A DNA stretch of 64,000 nt from Acetobacter farinalis (GTDB lineage: Bacteria > Pseudomonadota > Alphaproteobacteria > Acetobacterales > Acetobacteraceae), in the NCBI RefSeq assembly GCF_026240015.1, contig NZ_JAPIUX010000010.1, positions 14,152 through 78,151 of the forward strand. Reading direction: 5' to 3'. The position numbers and the translations under genes were made by a program. Below the pieces are notes generated by a model that worked only from the letters and a program-made list of their open reading frames with translations, searched no databases and was not told the origin of the DNA. Position 1 is the stretch's first letter. The number at the start of each line of letters is the position of its first letter. Shown here piece by piece: positions 51,814 through 61,392 of this stretch.

Positions 51814-54732
51814 ATGTTCTCCCTTGCTTCCGGCCCGAACCGCACGTCCGGTTCTTCTGTTGATACCCTGCCAGCCTTTGCGGGCCTTCAGCCGGAGGCG
51901 GGGCCTTTTGTGGCCCGCCATATCGGCCCCACGCCGGATGATCTGGCGGTTATGCTCGAGACCGTGGGGGTCTCCTCCCTTGAGGCGCTGACGCAGGAAA
52001 CCATTCCTGCGGCCATTCGGGCCACAAAGCCCATGGAGATCGGGGCAGGCTGGAGCGAAAGCGCTGTTCTGGCCCGCCTGCGGGAACTGGCCGGGCAGAA
52101 TCAGGTCATGACGTCTCTTATCGGGCAGGGCTATTATGGGACCATCCTGCCTGCCGTTATTCAGCGGAACATTCTGGAAAATCCGGCCTGGTACACGGCC
52201 TATACGCCGTATCAGCCGGAAATCAGCCAGGGCCGTCTGGAAGCGCTGCTCAACTTCCAGACCATGATTACCGAACTCACCGGCCTCGATATTGCCAATG
52301 CCTCGCTGCTGGATGAAGCCACGGCGGCGGCGGAAGCCATGGCGCTGGCGCGGCGTGTTGCAAAATCCCGGGCGACTGCGTTCTTTGTGGATGCGGACTG
52401 CCACCCGCAGACCATCGCGGTTCTGAAAACCCGTGCCCTGCCCATGGGCATTACGCTGGTTTACGGAAACCCGCTGACGGATCTGGTGCCCGCGGAGGTT
52501 TTCGGGGCGCTGTTCCAGTATCCCGGCACATCCGGCACGGTGGCTGACCCGCGCGGCGTGATTGAAGCCCTGCATGCGGCCTCCGGCATTGCCGTGATGG
52601 CGGCTGATCCTCTGGCACTGACCCTGCTGACACCGCCGGGTGAACTGGGTGCGGATATCGCCATTGGTTCCACGCAGCGCTTTGGCATTCCCATGGGCTT
52701 TGGCGGCCCGCATGCGGCCTATATGGCGGTGCGGGATGCGTGGAAGCGCAGCATGCCGGGCCGTCTCGTGGGTGTGTCTGTCGATAGTGCCGGGCGTCCG
52801 GCGTATCGTCTGGCGCTCCAGACGCGTGAGCAGCATATCCGGCGCGAAAAAGCGACTTCCAACATCTGCACGGCGCAGGTTTTGCTGGCTGTTATTGCCG
52901 GGATGTATGCGGTGTACCACGGGCCGGATGGCCTGCGCGCCATTGCCCGCCGCATTAACGGCCTGACCGCCACGTTGGCTTCCGGTCTGCGGGCGCTGGG
53001 CGTTACGGTGGAAACCACGGCGTTTTTTGATACGATCACAGTGCAGGCCGGGGCCGGGGCGCAGGATATTCTGGCCCGCGCCCGCTCTGCCGGGCTGAAC
53101 CTGCGCGATGCGGGTGCGGGCCGTGTTGGCATCAGTCTGGATGAAACCAGTTCTGCCAGCACGGTGGCGGCGGTCTGGTCCTCCTTCTGTGCGGAACAGG
53201 GCCGGGTGGATGCCATGGCCGCGGCGCTGGCCCCTGCCGGGAGCGTGATCCCGCAGGAACTGGAACGCAAAACGGCCTTCCTGAAGCAGCCGGTTTTCAA
53301 ATCCTGCCGTTCTGAAACCGATATGCTGCGCTACATGCGCCGCCTGTCCGACAAGGATCTGGCGCTGGACCGCACCATGATCCCGCTCGGCTCCTGCACC
53401 ATGAAGCTGAACGCCACGGTGGAGATGATTCCCATCACATGGCCTGGCTTCTGTGACATCCACCCCTTTGCCCCGCAGGACCAGACGCAGGGATACCAGA
53501 CCCTGTTTGCGGATCTGGAAAAATGGCTGTGCGCCATCAGCGGGTATGATGCGGTTTCTTTCCAGCCCAACTCCGGCGCGCAGGGTGAATATGCTGGCCT
53601 GCTGGCTATCAGCGCCTACCATCATGCACGGGGGCAGGCGCACCGCACGGTCTGCCTGATCCCGGCTTCCGCGCATGGCACAAACCCCGCCTCCGCCCAG
53701 ATGGCGGGCATGCAGGTGGTGGTGGTGCTGTGTGATGAAGAGGGCAACATCGACCTTGAAGACATGCGGGCAAAGGTGAAGGCTCATGCGGACAATCTGT
53801 CCGCGGTGATGATCACCTATCCCTCCACTCACGGCGTGTTTGAAGAAAGCATGCGCGAAATCTGTGATCTGGTGCATGAAGCCGGTGGGCAGGTTTATGT
53901 GGATGGCGCGAACATGAACGCGCAGGTCGGTCTGGCCCGCCCGGCGGATTATGGTGGGGATGTCAGCCACTTCAACCTGCATAAAACCTTCTGCATTCCG
54001 CATGGCGGCGGTGGTCCGGGCATGGGGCCGATTGGGGTGCGTGCGCATCTGGCGCCCTTCCTGCCGGGCAACCCGGCAGAAGCCGGGACCGAGCTGGCTG
54101 TCAGCGCGGCACCGTTTGGCTCGGCCTCCATCCTGCCCATCTCATGGGCCTATATCCGCCTGATGGGGGATGAAGGGCTTCAGCGCGCCACGCAGTTTGC
54201 CATTCTGAACGCCAACTACATTGTCAGCCGTCTGGCCGGGGCCTATCCGGTGCTGTATCGCGGGGCCAGAGGCCGCGTGGCGCATGAATGCATTCTGGAC
54301 CTGCGCCCGCTGAAAGACATCGCCGGGGTTACGGTGGATGATATGGCCAAGCGTCTGGTGGATTATGGTTTCCATGCCCCGACAGTCAGCTTCCCGGTGG
54401 CGGGCACGTTCATGATCGAGCCGACGGAATCTGAAGGCAAAGCCGAGCTTGATCGCTTCTGTGATGCCATGCTGGCCATTCGTGAAGAAATTCGCGCCAT
54501 TGAGGCAGGCCGGATCAGCGTGGAAGCCTCCGCCCTGCGCCATGCTCCGCATACGGCGAGTGCCGTGACGATGGAACCCTGGCCGCATGCTTATGTCCGT
54601 CAGGACGCCTGCTTCCCGCCGGGCGTCAAGTTCGCCAGCAAATACTGGCCGCCGGTGGGCCGCATTGATAACGTGCATGGAGACAAGAACCTGATCTGCT
54701 CCTGCCCGGACATTGCGGAGTGGATGGAATAA
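51814..54732 (+). CDS. gcvP: Glycine dehydrogenase (decarboxylating), P protein
   Basis: This single-chain P protein of 972 residues binds PLP and decarboxylates glycine, loading the aminomethyl group on GcvH. The PLP lysine is K724 in [20 protein letters not shown]. The N-terminal half ([54 protein letters not shown] region near 335) is the degenerate partner domain. The fused P1+P2 form is usual in proteobacteria. The ATG at 51814 follows AGGA. A strong terminator follows. Confidence 0.97.
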   Translation: [972 protein letters not shown]

Positions 54733-54757
54733 TCCCGGTTCCGTAAAACAGGACTGG

Positions 54758-54792
54758 AAAAGGGGCGGCGCCATAAGGTGCCGCCCCTTTTT
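54758..54792 (+). terminator. Strong rho-independent terminator after gcvP
   Basis: AAAAGGGGCGGCGCC and GGTGCCGCCCCTTTTT form a 15-pair stem with one G-T pair and a short loop (ataa), followed by T residues. Confidence 0.94.
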
Positions 54793-54882
54793 ATCAGAAT
54801 AAGTCTGCTTGCCGGGGGGCATCAGACCACAGGTTTACAGACTCACAGCCCCTCAGACTTACAAGGGGCAGCCGGGTGCCTG

Positions 54883-56007
54883 TCAGGCATCCGCCTTGCC
54901 GGCCCGCAGGCAGAAGCGCGTGATTTCCGGCGGGCAGGCGAGACGCAGCGCGAAACCGGGCCACAAGCCGGTGCCATTGCTTACATAGAGTGTCATGCCG
55001 CCCACAGTGTAGCGGCCCGAGACAAACCCGTTATTCCCGCGTGCGACAAGGGAGGCGAGGCCCGGAATCATGCCGCCATGTGTATGGCCTGAGAGTTGCA
55101 GCGCCACTCCGGCCTTCGCCGCGTCCGGTGCGTTGCGCGGCTGATGGTCCAGCAGCACAACCGGCGCACCCGCTGGGCGGCCCGCAAGAGCGGCGGCAAG
55201 ATCGGGGCCAGCCTGACCATGGCCTTCAGCGGAGAGGTCCGTGACGCCCGCAACCACCAGATGTGCGTCTCCGCGTGTGAGAACGGTGTGGGCATTCAGC
55301 AGCATCTGCATGCCCAGGCCGGATAAATGCTGTATCCAGTCCGCGTAATCGAAAAAATACTCATGGTTGCCGGGAATGGCCAGAACACCATCCGGGGCAT
55401 GAAGCTGGCGCAGGGGGGCGATATCAGCCCGGCGCATGGCAACCGAGCCATCAATAAAATCTCCCGTCACAACAATCAGATTCGCTCCGGCGGCATTGGC
55501 GCGGGCCACAACCTGTTCTGTCCAGAGCGCGGGGAACAGGCGGCTGATATGCAGATCCGAGAGCTGAAGCAGGCGATATCCATCAAAACGCTCGGGCAGG
55601 CCGGGCAGGAACACCATCACATCGCGCACGGCAGGCACCCGAATCGCATTGGCCACCGCAACGGCGGTCAGCAACCCAGCCAGCCCGGCAGCCGCCAGAC
55701 GCACGGCATCAGGGATGTGCACCAGCCGCCATACAGCCAGAGACCAGACCAGAGCACTCAGAATCAGCGCGCATTGTAAAAGGGCGAGGAACAGGAGCGT
55801 TCCGAATGCCCAGTTGAACAGGATGACAAGAGGGCGAGGAAATTCCGGAGCAAACACGGAGCCAGAGGAGAGTTTGCACCATGAAGAGAACTGCGCTGCA
55901 CCCAGCATCAGAACCGCGATAAAAATTTTCAGGCCCAGAGGCAGAGTGAGTGGCCAGAGCCAGGTGAGGAGGACAATCAGGCACGGGAGAGAGACAATCA
56001 GGCGCAA
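54883..56007 (-). CDS. Membrane-anchored metallophosphoesterase
   Basis: This protein of 374 residues has about three to four hydrophobic segments in its first 125 residues. A calcineurin-like phosphoesterase domain follows. Metal-binding motifs are seen in order: LSDLHISRLFP, VTGDFIDGS, GNHEYFFD and LSGHTHGGMIPG. This is the YkuE/YaeI-like arrangement, in which a membrane part anchors the enzyme on the periplasmic face. The substrate may be a phosphodiester such as a lipid or nucleotide derivative. It converges on the gcvP terminator. Confidence 0.88.
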   Translation of the reverse strand: MRLIVSLPCLIVLLTWLWPLTLPLGLKIFIAVLMLGAAQFSSWCKLSSGSVFAPEFPRPLVILFNWAFGTLLFLALLQCALILSALVWSLAVWRLVHIPDAVRLAAAGLAGLLTAVAVANAIRVPAVRDVMVFLPGLPERFDGYRLLQLSDLHISRLFPALWTEQVVARANAAGANLIVVTGDFIDGSVAMRRADIAPLRQLHAPDGVLAIPGNHEYFFDYADWIQHLSGLGMQMLLNAHTVLTRGDAHLVVAGVTDLSAEGHGQAGPDLAAALAGRPAGAPVVLLDHQPRNAPDAAKAGVALQLSGHTHGGMIPGLASLVARGNNGFVSGRYTVGGMTLYVSNGTGLWPGFALRLACPPEITRFCLRAGKADA

Positions 56008-56119
56008 GGGGATCGTTTCCTCATGAAAGAGCGAGAGAGGGTAGAGCAGACACCAGTCAGGCCGGTCCCATGTGCCTGAGAGTGATAGCGTTCTGCTCTG
56101 ATACCTCTGGATCGGTCCT

Positions 56120-56671
56120 TCAGAGTCGCCGTTTCATCTCCCCGACAATCCGGGCAAAAACATCCGGTGCATCAAGCGCACGGGCCAGCACAATCGCGCC
56201 CTGAATACCGGCCACAATCTGCTCGGCATGCTCCCGTGCCGCCTGTTCCGTGGCATGTCGGCCGCGCAGCGCGGTTGTCAGGGCCTGTACCCACCGGATG
56301 AAATACGTCCGTATGGCATCCGCAAACCGGTCCCGACTGTTGCTGAGTCCCAGCAATCCTACAAGACAGACGCGCTGGCCAGAGGCAAAATAAGCAAGTA
56401 CAGCCTCGAACATGGCCTCAAGAGAGGCCGCCGGCTGCGTGGAGGTTAGAAGGGGCTGAAAAATCTCCGTCTCGAACCAGTGGTCGATAGCGGCCAGAAC
56501 GGAGGTCATCATCTCATCCTTCCCGCCGGGAAAGAAATGGTAGAGGCTCCCTTTGCCCAAACCTGTTGCCTGTGAAATCAGGCTCAGGCTCGTGCCTTCA
56601 TACCCATGCTCCCGAAAAACTTCGGCCAGCACGGGAATGACATCGGCTTTTTCAGAAACAAGACGGGCCAC
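56120..56671 (-). CDS. TetR-family transcriptional regulator
   Basis: This protein of 183 residues has an N-terminal TetR HTH (VFREHGYEGTSLSLISQATGLGKGSLYHFFPGGKDEM, about residues 18-54) and a variable ligand-binding C-terminus. The Tyr-His-Phe motif at the end of the HTH is standard. It follows the DUF1348 gene by five bases on the same strand, so both are probably one transcript and the regulator may control itself and that gene. Confidence 0.9.
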   Translation of the reverse strand: MARLVSEKADVIPVLAEVFREHGYEGTSLSLISQATGLGKGSLYHFFPGGKDEMMTSVLAAIDHWFETEIFQPLLTSTQPAASLEAMFEAVLAYFASGQRVCLVGLLGLSNSRDRFADAIRTYFIRWVQALTTALRGRHATEQAAREHAEQIVAGIQGAIVLARALDAPDVFARIVGEMKRRL

Positions 56672-56676
56672 AGATC

Positions 56677-57141
56677 CTAGAGCCCTAGGTCGCTCAGGGA
56701 AGGGAAGTCATCTGGCCGGCGCGCGCCTGTCCAGAGCAGTTTGCGGTCCGCTTCAGAGATGGGCAGATCATTGATGGAGGCCACACGCCGGCGCATCAGC
56801 CCGCTTTCGTCAAACTCCCACAGCTCGTTTCCATAAGAGCGGAACCACTGGCCTGCTGCGTTGTGCCATTCATAGGAAAACCGCACGGCAATCCGGTTTG
56901 CCTGAAACCCCCAGAGTTCCTTGACCAGCCGGTAATCCTGCTCCTGCTGCCATTTGCGGGTCAGGAAGGCGATAATGTCTTTGCGTCCCTGAATGAAGTC
57001 TGTCCGGTTTCGCCAGAAGCAGTCCGGCGTGTATGCCTGCGCGACCTGTTCGGCATTCTGGCTGTTCCAGGCATCTTCAGCCGCGCGGACCTTCAGCGGA
57101 GCGGTTTCTTCTGTAAAGGGAGGGAGGGGGGGTCTGATCAT
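56677..57141 (-). CDS. DUF1348 (NTF2-like fold) protein
   Basis: This protein of 154 residues has the DUF1348/SnoaL-like alpha+beta cone (WNSQNAEQVAQAYTPDCFWRNR, GRKDIIAFLTRKW, RIAVRFSYEWHNAAGQWFRSYGNELWEF). Family members are found beside TetR regulators in many proteobacteria. The biochemical role is not known. It precedes the TetR gene by five bases. Confidence 0.85.
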   Translation of the reverse strand: MIRPPLPPFTEETAPLKVRAAEDAWNSQNAEQVAQAYTPDCFWRNRTDFIQGRKDIIAFLTRKWQQEQDYRLVKELWGFQANRIAVRFSYEWHNAAGQWFRSYGNELWEFDESGLMRRRVASINDLPISEADRKLLWTGARRPDDFPSLSDLGL

Positions 57142-57171
57142 GAAAGCCTCTGTACCGTTTGGTTCTGAGTT

Positions 57172-57183
57172 TACCTATCAGTA
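57172..57183. promoter_or_regulatory. Candidate TetR operator
   Basis: TACCTATCAGTA (reverse TACTGATAGGTA) is an imperfect palindrome about 30 bases upstream of the DUF1348 gene start. It is placed where a TetR repressor would block transcription. This is a guess from position and symmetry only. Confidence 0.35.
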
Positions 57184-57216
57184 CAGAATGCGCGTATCAA
57201 GCGTGAGAGTCAGGCA

Positions 57217-57252
57217 TAAAAAAACCGCCCCGGTTTCAAACCGGGGCGGTTC
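57217..57252 (-). terminator. Terminator of the CHAP gene
   Basis: On the minus strand GAACCGCCCCGGTTT and AAACCGGGGCGGTT form a 14-pair stem followed by seven T. It lies about 30 bases after the CHAP gene stop. Confidence 0.93.
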
Positions 57253-57284
57253 AGAATGTTCACGCCGTATTGCGCAGGAAGATT

Positions 57285-58145
57285 TTACTGCTGGCCATCA
57301 AAGGTGATGGAAGAGTCTTCCGCACCGCTGGTAAGCGGGTGAGCGTTTTCCGGAGCCTGCGCCAGCTGTGTTTCGCCACCCTGCGCGCGGGCTTTTTTGG
57401 CCCATGCGGTCATGACGTCATGGCTGCTGCTATGATGGGCTTCATGTGAGCGGGGATAGATGAAGCCGTAAGTGGGGTAGATGGAGCCATACGTGCCTGA
57501 ACGGTTGTTCAGGGCAACACGAACAGCAGACCAGTCATTGTTGGGAGAGACGTCAATCACGGAGACGTTCCGGCTGATACCAGCCTGGCCCCAGTGAGAC
57601 TGATCAATAACAATCGTGCGGTTATCCACCACGTTGCGCACCACGGCCACGTGGCCCAGCGGCATGCGGCGGATGGGGCGGAAGTTCAGGATACTGCCTT
57701 CTGCCGGAGCATGACCACGGTCATAAACGCCAGCGGCATTGTGCCACCAGTCACGGGCATTGCCGCCCAGCGCGACGTCAGAGGCAGATTTGGCGTAGGC
57801 AACGCACTGAATAACGTGACCGCCACCATAGCTATAGCCGTGGTGGAGCATGACATGGCTGCCTTCATAACCGCCGCGCAGGGAGTAGCGGCGGCCAGCA
57901 GCCGGGTGCCAGCGCCCACCGGCATATCGCCCGGCAGCGCGGCCGGAGATGTGGTAGGACGCTGCGGAGAACGTCATTTTATGGGAACCATGTGAGACAT
58001 GGGACGCGTTGGAAAAACCGGTGTGATGCACGCGCACCGCAGAGTGGCGTGCCTTTGCAGAGGCGGGCTGAACGAAGGCGGATAACGACAGAAGGGAAAC
58101 AACGGCCATCGTAAGGTTGAGTTTTCCTGGCCGTCTCTGTCGCAT
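57285..58145 (-). CDS. Secreted CHAP-domain protein
   Basis: This protein of 286 residues has a Sec signal peptide (LTMAVVSLLSLSAFVQPASA, cleavage near residue 30). A His/Gly/Ser-rich stretch follows, then a CHAP (NlpC/P60-like) domain with C114 in VIQCVAYAKS and H165 in MPLGHVAVVR as the catalytic pair. CHAP enzymes usually cut peptidoglycan cross-links or bridges. The C-terminus is polar, with no anchor. Terminator downstream and no partner gene make this a single unit. Confidence 0.85.
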   Translation of the reverse strand: MRQRRPGKLNLTMAVVSLLSLSAFVQPASAKARHSAVRVHHTGFSNASHVSHGSHKMTFSAASYHISGRAAGRYAGGRWHPAAGRRYSLRGGYEGSHVMLHHGYSYGGGHVIQCVAYAKSASDVALGGNARDWWHNAAGVYDRGHAPAEGSILNFRPIRRMPLGHVAVVRNVVDNRTIVIDQSHWGQAGISRNVSVIDVSPNNDWSAVRVALNNRSGTYGSIYPTYGFIYPRSHEAHHSSSHDVMTAWAKKARAQGGETQLAQAPENAHPLTSGAEDSSITFDGQQ

Positions 58146-58446
58146 TTTCAGCGTGCCTTCCCTGCATCACGGTTCAGTCAATGTGATCATAGGTATAAAC
58201 ATCTGCGCAAGTCAGGCAAGCGTTCATTGCGGGGCAAATTCGAGAGAGGATGGGTTTGCCAATTCAATACCGTTCAAAGTCAGAAAATAGGAATAAAATC
58301 CTATAAACCGCCACGATGATGCCCAAATTTCCGAACGTTAGGCTCTTGTTCAGAAAGTTGCCAATCTGTTCCGGCCCAGTGGATTCGGTTCTGCTGTGGC
58401 ATAGATGCCACGCCAGACAGGAGCCCACGGGGCCGGCGGCAGGGTA
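58146..58446. other. Intergenic region upstream of the CHAP gene
   Basis: About 300 bases between the CHAP gene and ridA, both on the minus strand. It must contain the CHAP promoter. On the minus strand a TATACC/TATGAT cluster lies near 58188-58200, but no clear -35 pairs with it. I saw no gene. Confidence 0.35.
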
Positions 58447-58797
58447 TTATTTCGTGGTGATAACCATGATTTCGACCAGAATGCGCGGGTCAGCCATCAC
58501 GGCCTGCACGCAGGCGCGGGCCGGAGCGCCGTTGGCCGGGAGCCATGCGCTCCACAGTGTGTTCAGCGTTTCACGGTCATTGATGTCTTTCAGCCAGATC
58601 TGGGCCTGAAGCAGGCGGGTGTTGTCCGTGCCGTGCTGCTCCAGCAGAGTGTCAAGCTGGTCCAGAACATCGCGGGTCTGGCCTTCCATATCCAGATCCA
58701 GATTCCGGGCCACCACGCCCTGCGTGAAAATAAAGCCGTGATATTCCACCGCAGCAGACAGAATCGGGTTGGGGTTGGTGCGCAGAATTTTGCTCAT
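58447..58797 (-). CDS. RidA-family protein
   Basis: This protein of 116 residues belongs to the YjgF/YER057c/UK114 family. It includes the LLEQHGTDNTRLLQAQIWLKDI core and the C-terminal RACVQAVMADPRILVEIMV segment with the conserved arginine. Canonical RidA deaminates reactive imines such as 2-aminoacrylate. It follows the mocA-like gene by about 85 bases on the minus strand. Confidence 0.88.
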   Translation of the reverse strand: MSKILRTNPNPILSAAVEYHGFIFTQGVVARNLDLDMEGQTRDVLDQLDTLLEQHGTDNTRLLQAQIWLKDINDRETLNTLWSAWLPANGAPARACVQAVMADPRILVEIMVITTK

Positions 58798-58881
58798 AGG
58801 GGTCTCTTCCGGGTTTCAGCGGGTTTGCTGACCGGCTTTGTGCCGGCAGACCCCCAGTTTTCGGTGCCTGAACCCGTGCGG

Positions 58882-59523
58882 TCAACCGGGGTTCGTGCAG
58901 AACCGTGCATAGGCCGCCAGTCTTTCCGGCGTGTCGAAATCCACAAGCTCTTCCGGGCGGGCCAGAATCCGGCGCACGGCAGGGCCAAGCGCGCGGAGAA
59001 TCGCCCGGCCTCCCTGATCTCCCTGCACAGCGGCAAGGGCATCAAACTGCGCGGCATCCCACACCACGGGGTTGCCGGGTTTGCCGTCCCCCCGGTCAGG
59101 TGCTGTGGCGGGTGCGCGGAAATGCGCATGGTCCCGCAGCAGCGCCTCCAGCAATGCGGCGGAAACCAGCGGCATATCCCCCAGACACACAAGCAGGGCC
59201 GGAGCATGCTCCGCGCGGGCTGCATCCACCCCGACTCGCAGGGAGGCTGAAAGCCCATCCTGTGCGTTGTGCGCAATCCGGGTTTCCAGGCGGGGTGTTT
59301 CGGGCAGGGCCGTGTCGAGCAGGCGGGCAAGCTCCGGTCGGTCAGGCGGGAGAATTACCATCACCTTGCCCGCGGTGGCGGCCAGAACGGTTCTGGTGGT
59401 GCGCACCAGCATGGCAACGCCCTGGGCATCGGGGGCAAGCAGCTTGTGGGCGGGGGCCGTGCGGGAAGAACGGCCTGCCGCCAGAATAATGGCCAGTGGC
59501 GCGCCGGGGGCGGCCTCTACCAT
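58882..59523 (-). CDS. MocA/MobA-like nucleotidyltransferase
   Basis: This protein of 213 residues has the NTP-transferase start LAIILAAGRSSRTAPAHKLLAP, the CLGDMPLVSAALLEALL segment with the metal-binding Asp, and GNPVVWDA. It resembles molybdenum cofactor cytidylyltransferases. The adjacent XdhC protein supports a role in Mo-cofactor maturation for xanthine dehydrogenase-type enzymes. It overlaps the xdhC gene by seven bases. Confidence 0.86.
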   Translation of the reverse strand: MVEAAPGAPLAIILAAGRSSRTAPAHKLLAPDAQGVAMLVRTTRTVLAATAGKVMVILPPDRPELARLLDTALPETPRLETRIAHNAQDGLSASLRVGVDAARAEHAPALLVCLGDMPLVSAALLEALLRDHAHFRAPATAPDRGDGKPGNPVVWDAAQFDALAAVQGDQGGRAILRALGPAVRRILARPEELVDFDTPERLAAYARFCTNPG

Positions 59524-60626
59524 CCCCGGTTTTCCGCAAGAGCGGATTTGCGCCGCACTGCAACAATTTCCGCCAGAATGGACAGCGCGATTTCCTCAGC
59601 GCCCACTGCGCCAATCGCCAGCCCGACCGGACCGTGAATGCGGCGGATTGCCTCTTCGGTAAATCCGGCCTCCCGCAAGCGCGCCATCCGGCTGGCCTGC
59701 GTTGTGCGGGAACCAAGCGCGCCAATGTAAAAAGCAGGGCTGCGAAGTGCGGCTTCCAGAGTCGGGTCATCCAGCTTGGCGTCATGCGTCAGGGTGACAA
59801 TGGCTGTCATGCCATCAACATCCAGAGCCTCCAGAGCCTCATCCGGCCATTCGGTAATCAGCGTTTCGCCAGAAATAAAGCCGGGAAAGCGTTCGGGGGT
59901 GGCCAGAGCGGTGCGCGGGTCAATCACCACCGGGGCAAATCCTGTCATCCGGGCCAGAAGGGCCAGATGCTGGGCAATATGCACAGCGCCCACAATCAGC
60001 AGGCGCGGCGGCGGGGCCAGCGGTTGCAGGAACCATGCTCGCCCCTGTGCATCCGTCTCATTCTGGCAGCGGCCGGACTGGAGGCTTGTCAGAGCCGCGG
60101 CGGCCAGCTCTTGCGGAAAGGACTCCGCCAGCGGGGTTTTACCTGCCACACCGGTGAGAGTCTCGCGGGAGAGGAGAACGTGCGCCGCACCATCCAGTGT
60201 GCGGGCCAGCACAATGCTGTTCCGGGCGTTCTGCTGTGTGCAGGCCTCGGCCAGAACCGAGTCCGGCAGAGTGCCGGAGGGGCAGGCCGGGGAGTTTATG
60301 GCTTCCACCATCACATCCAGCTTGCCACCACAGGCCAGCCCCACTTCCCACGCGCGGGCGCTGCTGATGCCGTAATGCAGCACGTCCGGCGGCGCGCCCG
60401 CCAGAATGGCCTGTGCGGCGGTTATCACATCTGTCTCCACACAGCCGCCACTTACGGAGCCTTCAACCCGGCCGGTGTCACTTATCGCCATCAGGCTTCC
60501 CGCCGGGCGTGGAGAACTGCCCCATGTTCCCACCACGGTGGCAAGAGCCACGGCGTGGCCCTGCCGCACCCATGAAAGAGCGTGGTCAAGCGGCGTGAGC
60601 GGGTGGGGCGGCGGGAGAACAGTCAT
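59517..60626 (-). CDS. XdhC-family Mo-cofactor insertion protein
   Basis: This protein of about 369 residues has an XdhC/CoxI N-terminal domain (LATVVGTWGSSPRPAGSLMAI, GSVSGGCVETDVI) and a C-terminal Rossmann domain (LLIVGAVHIAQHLALLARMTGF). XdhC proteins bind, sulfurate and insert molybdenum cofactor into xanthine dehydrogenase-type enzymes. The ATG at 60626 is used; the frame is open to 60665. No molybdoenzyme gene lies in the window. Confidence 0.87.
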   Translation of the reverse strand: MTVLPPPHPLTPLDHALSWVRQGHAVALATVVGTWGSSPRPAGSLMAISDTGRVEGSVSGGCVETDVITAAQAILAGAPPDVLHYGISSARAWEVGLACGGKLDVMVEAINSPACPSGTLPDSVLAEACTQQNARNSIVLARTLDGAAHVLLSRETLTGVAGKTPLAESFPQELAAAALTSLQSGRCQNETDAQGRAWFLQPLAPPPRLLIVGAVHIAQHLALLARMTGFAPVVIDPRTALATPERFPGFISGETLITEWPDEALEALDVDGMTAIVTLTHDAKLDDPTLEAALRSPAFYIGALGSRTTQASRMARLREAGFTEEAIRRIHGPVGLAIGAVGAEEIALSILAEIVAVRRKSALAENRGW

Positions 60627-60783
60627 AGAGCCGAGTCTATACCAGTCTGCGCAGGTCATGCCCACGGAATGAATGTGGGGCAGGCCTGCCTTTGCGGCAG
60701 GTTCCCGCAGGCATGGGGGCTTGATACGCAGGAACGAAGGCCCATGTCTTATGATGAGTTATTAAAGATTGAGGAGTGATTTT

Positions 60784-61197
60784 ATGAGTGAAGCAAGAGA
60801 CGGTCGCGTCATTTATGTTGTTGCTGATGGTGGGAAGGTTCGCTTCCTGCATGACAGCGCGGGCAAGCTGCACGACGTGCAGGATTTTGACAGCGAAAAA
60901 CATGAAGGCACTCCCGGCAAGCTGCCGACGGGCGCAACCCCGAAAGATGCCGCAAAAGATGGATTTGCCCGCGTGGTAGCGGATCGTCTGAACGCGCTGG
61001 CCAACAGTGGTGAGAAGATTGACGGCTTTGTGCTGGCCGCTCCTCCGTCTGTGCTGCACGAAATCCGCACACATCTGGGCAAACCCGCGACCGCAAAGCT
61101 GATCAAGACGTTTGATAAGGATTTCACCAATATTCCGGCTCATGATCTGCGCAAGCATTTTGATATTCCGGTAACAGGCTGGGTTCTGCCATCCTGA
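60784..61197 (+). CDS. Host attachment protein-like (baeRF family)
   Basis: This protein of 137 residues resembles the short host-attachment-protein (Hat) family related to archaeal/bacterial release-factor-like folds. It begins VIYVVADGGKVRFL and has a central GTPGKLPTGATPKDAAKDGFARVVADRLN segment and the LAAPPSVLHEIRTHL stretch. The name comes from an Agrobacterium gene; the biochemical role is unclear. GAGGAG at 60770-60775 supports the ATG at 60784. A terminator follows. Confidence 0.8.
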   Translation: MSEARDGRVIYVVADGGKVRFLHDSAGKLHDVQDFDSEKHEGTPGKLPTGATPKDAAKDGFARVVADRLNALANSGEKIDGFVLAAPPSVLHEIRTHLGKPATAKLIKTFDKDFTNIPAHDLRKHFDIPVTGWVLPS

Positions 61198-61224
61198 ACC
61201 CTGAAATCAGAGGGTTAAAAACTG

Positions 61225-61260
61225 AAAACTGCCCGTGCCCTCGCACGCGGCAGTTTTTTT
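61225..61260 (+). terminator. Rho-independent terminator after the host-attachment-like gene
   Basis: AAAACTGCCCGTGC and GCACGCGGCAGTTTT form a nearly perfect stem with a four-base loop (cctc) and a T-run. Confidence 0.9.
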
Positions 61261-61392
61261 ATTTAAAAACGTTTTAAAAGTGATGCGCGGGGTCGCGTGC
61301 AAACGACGTATGAGATCTTTATCAGGAGAGGCGTGAGACCTCCTCAGGTCAAGATCTGAGGCCCGGCACTCCCACAGGAAGGAAGCTTTGCC

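Noticed and set aside
51799..54048. Long minus-strand open frame opposite gcvP (749 codons)
   Set aside because: It is the antisense shadow of a clear gcvP gene and shows no motif.
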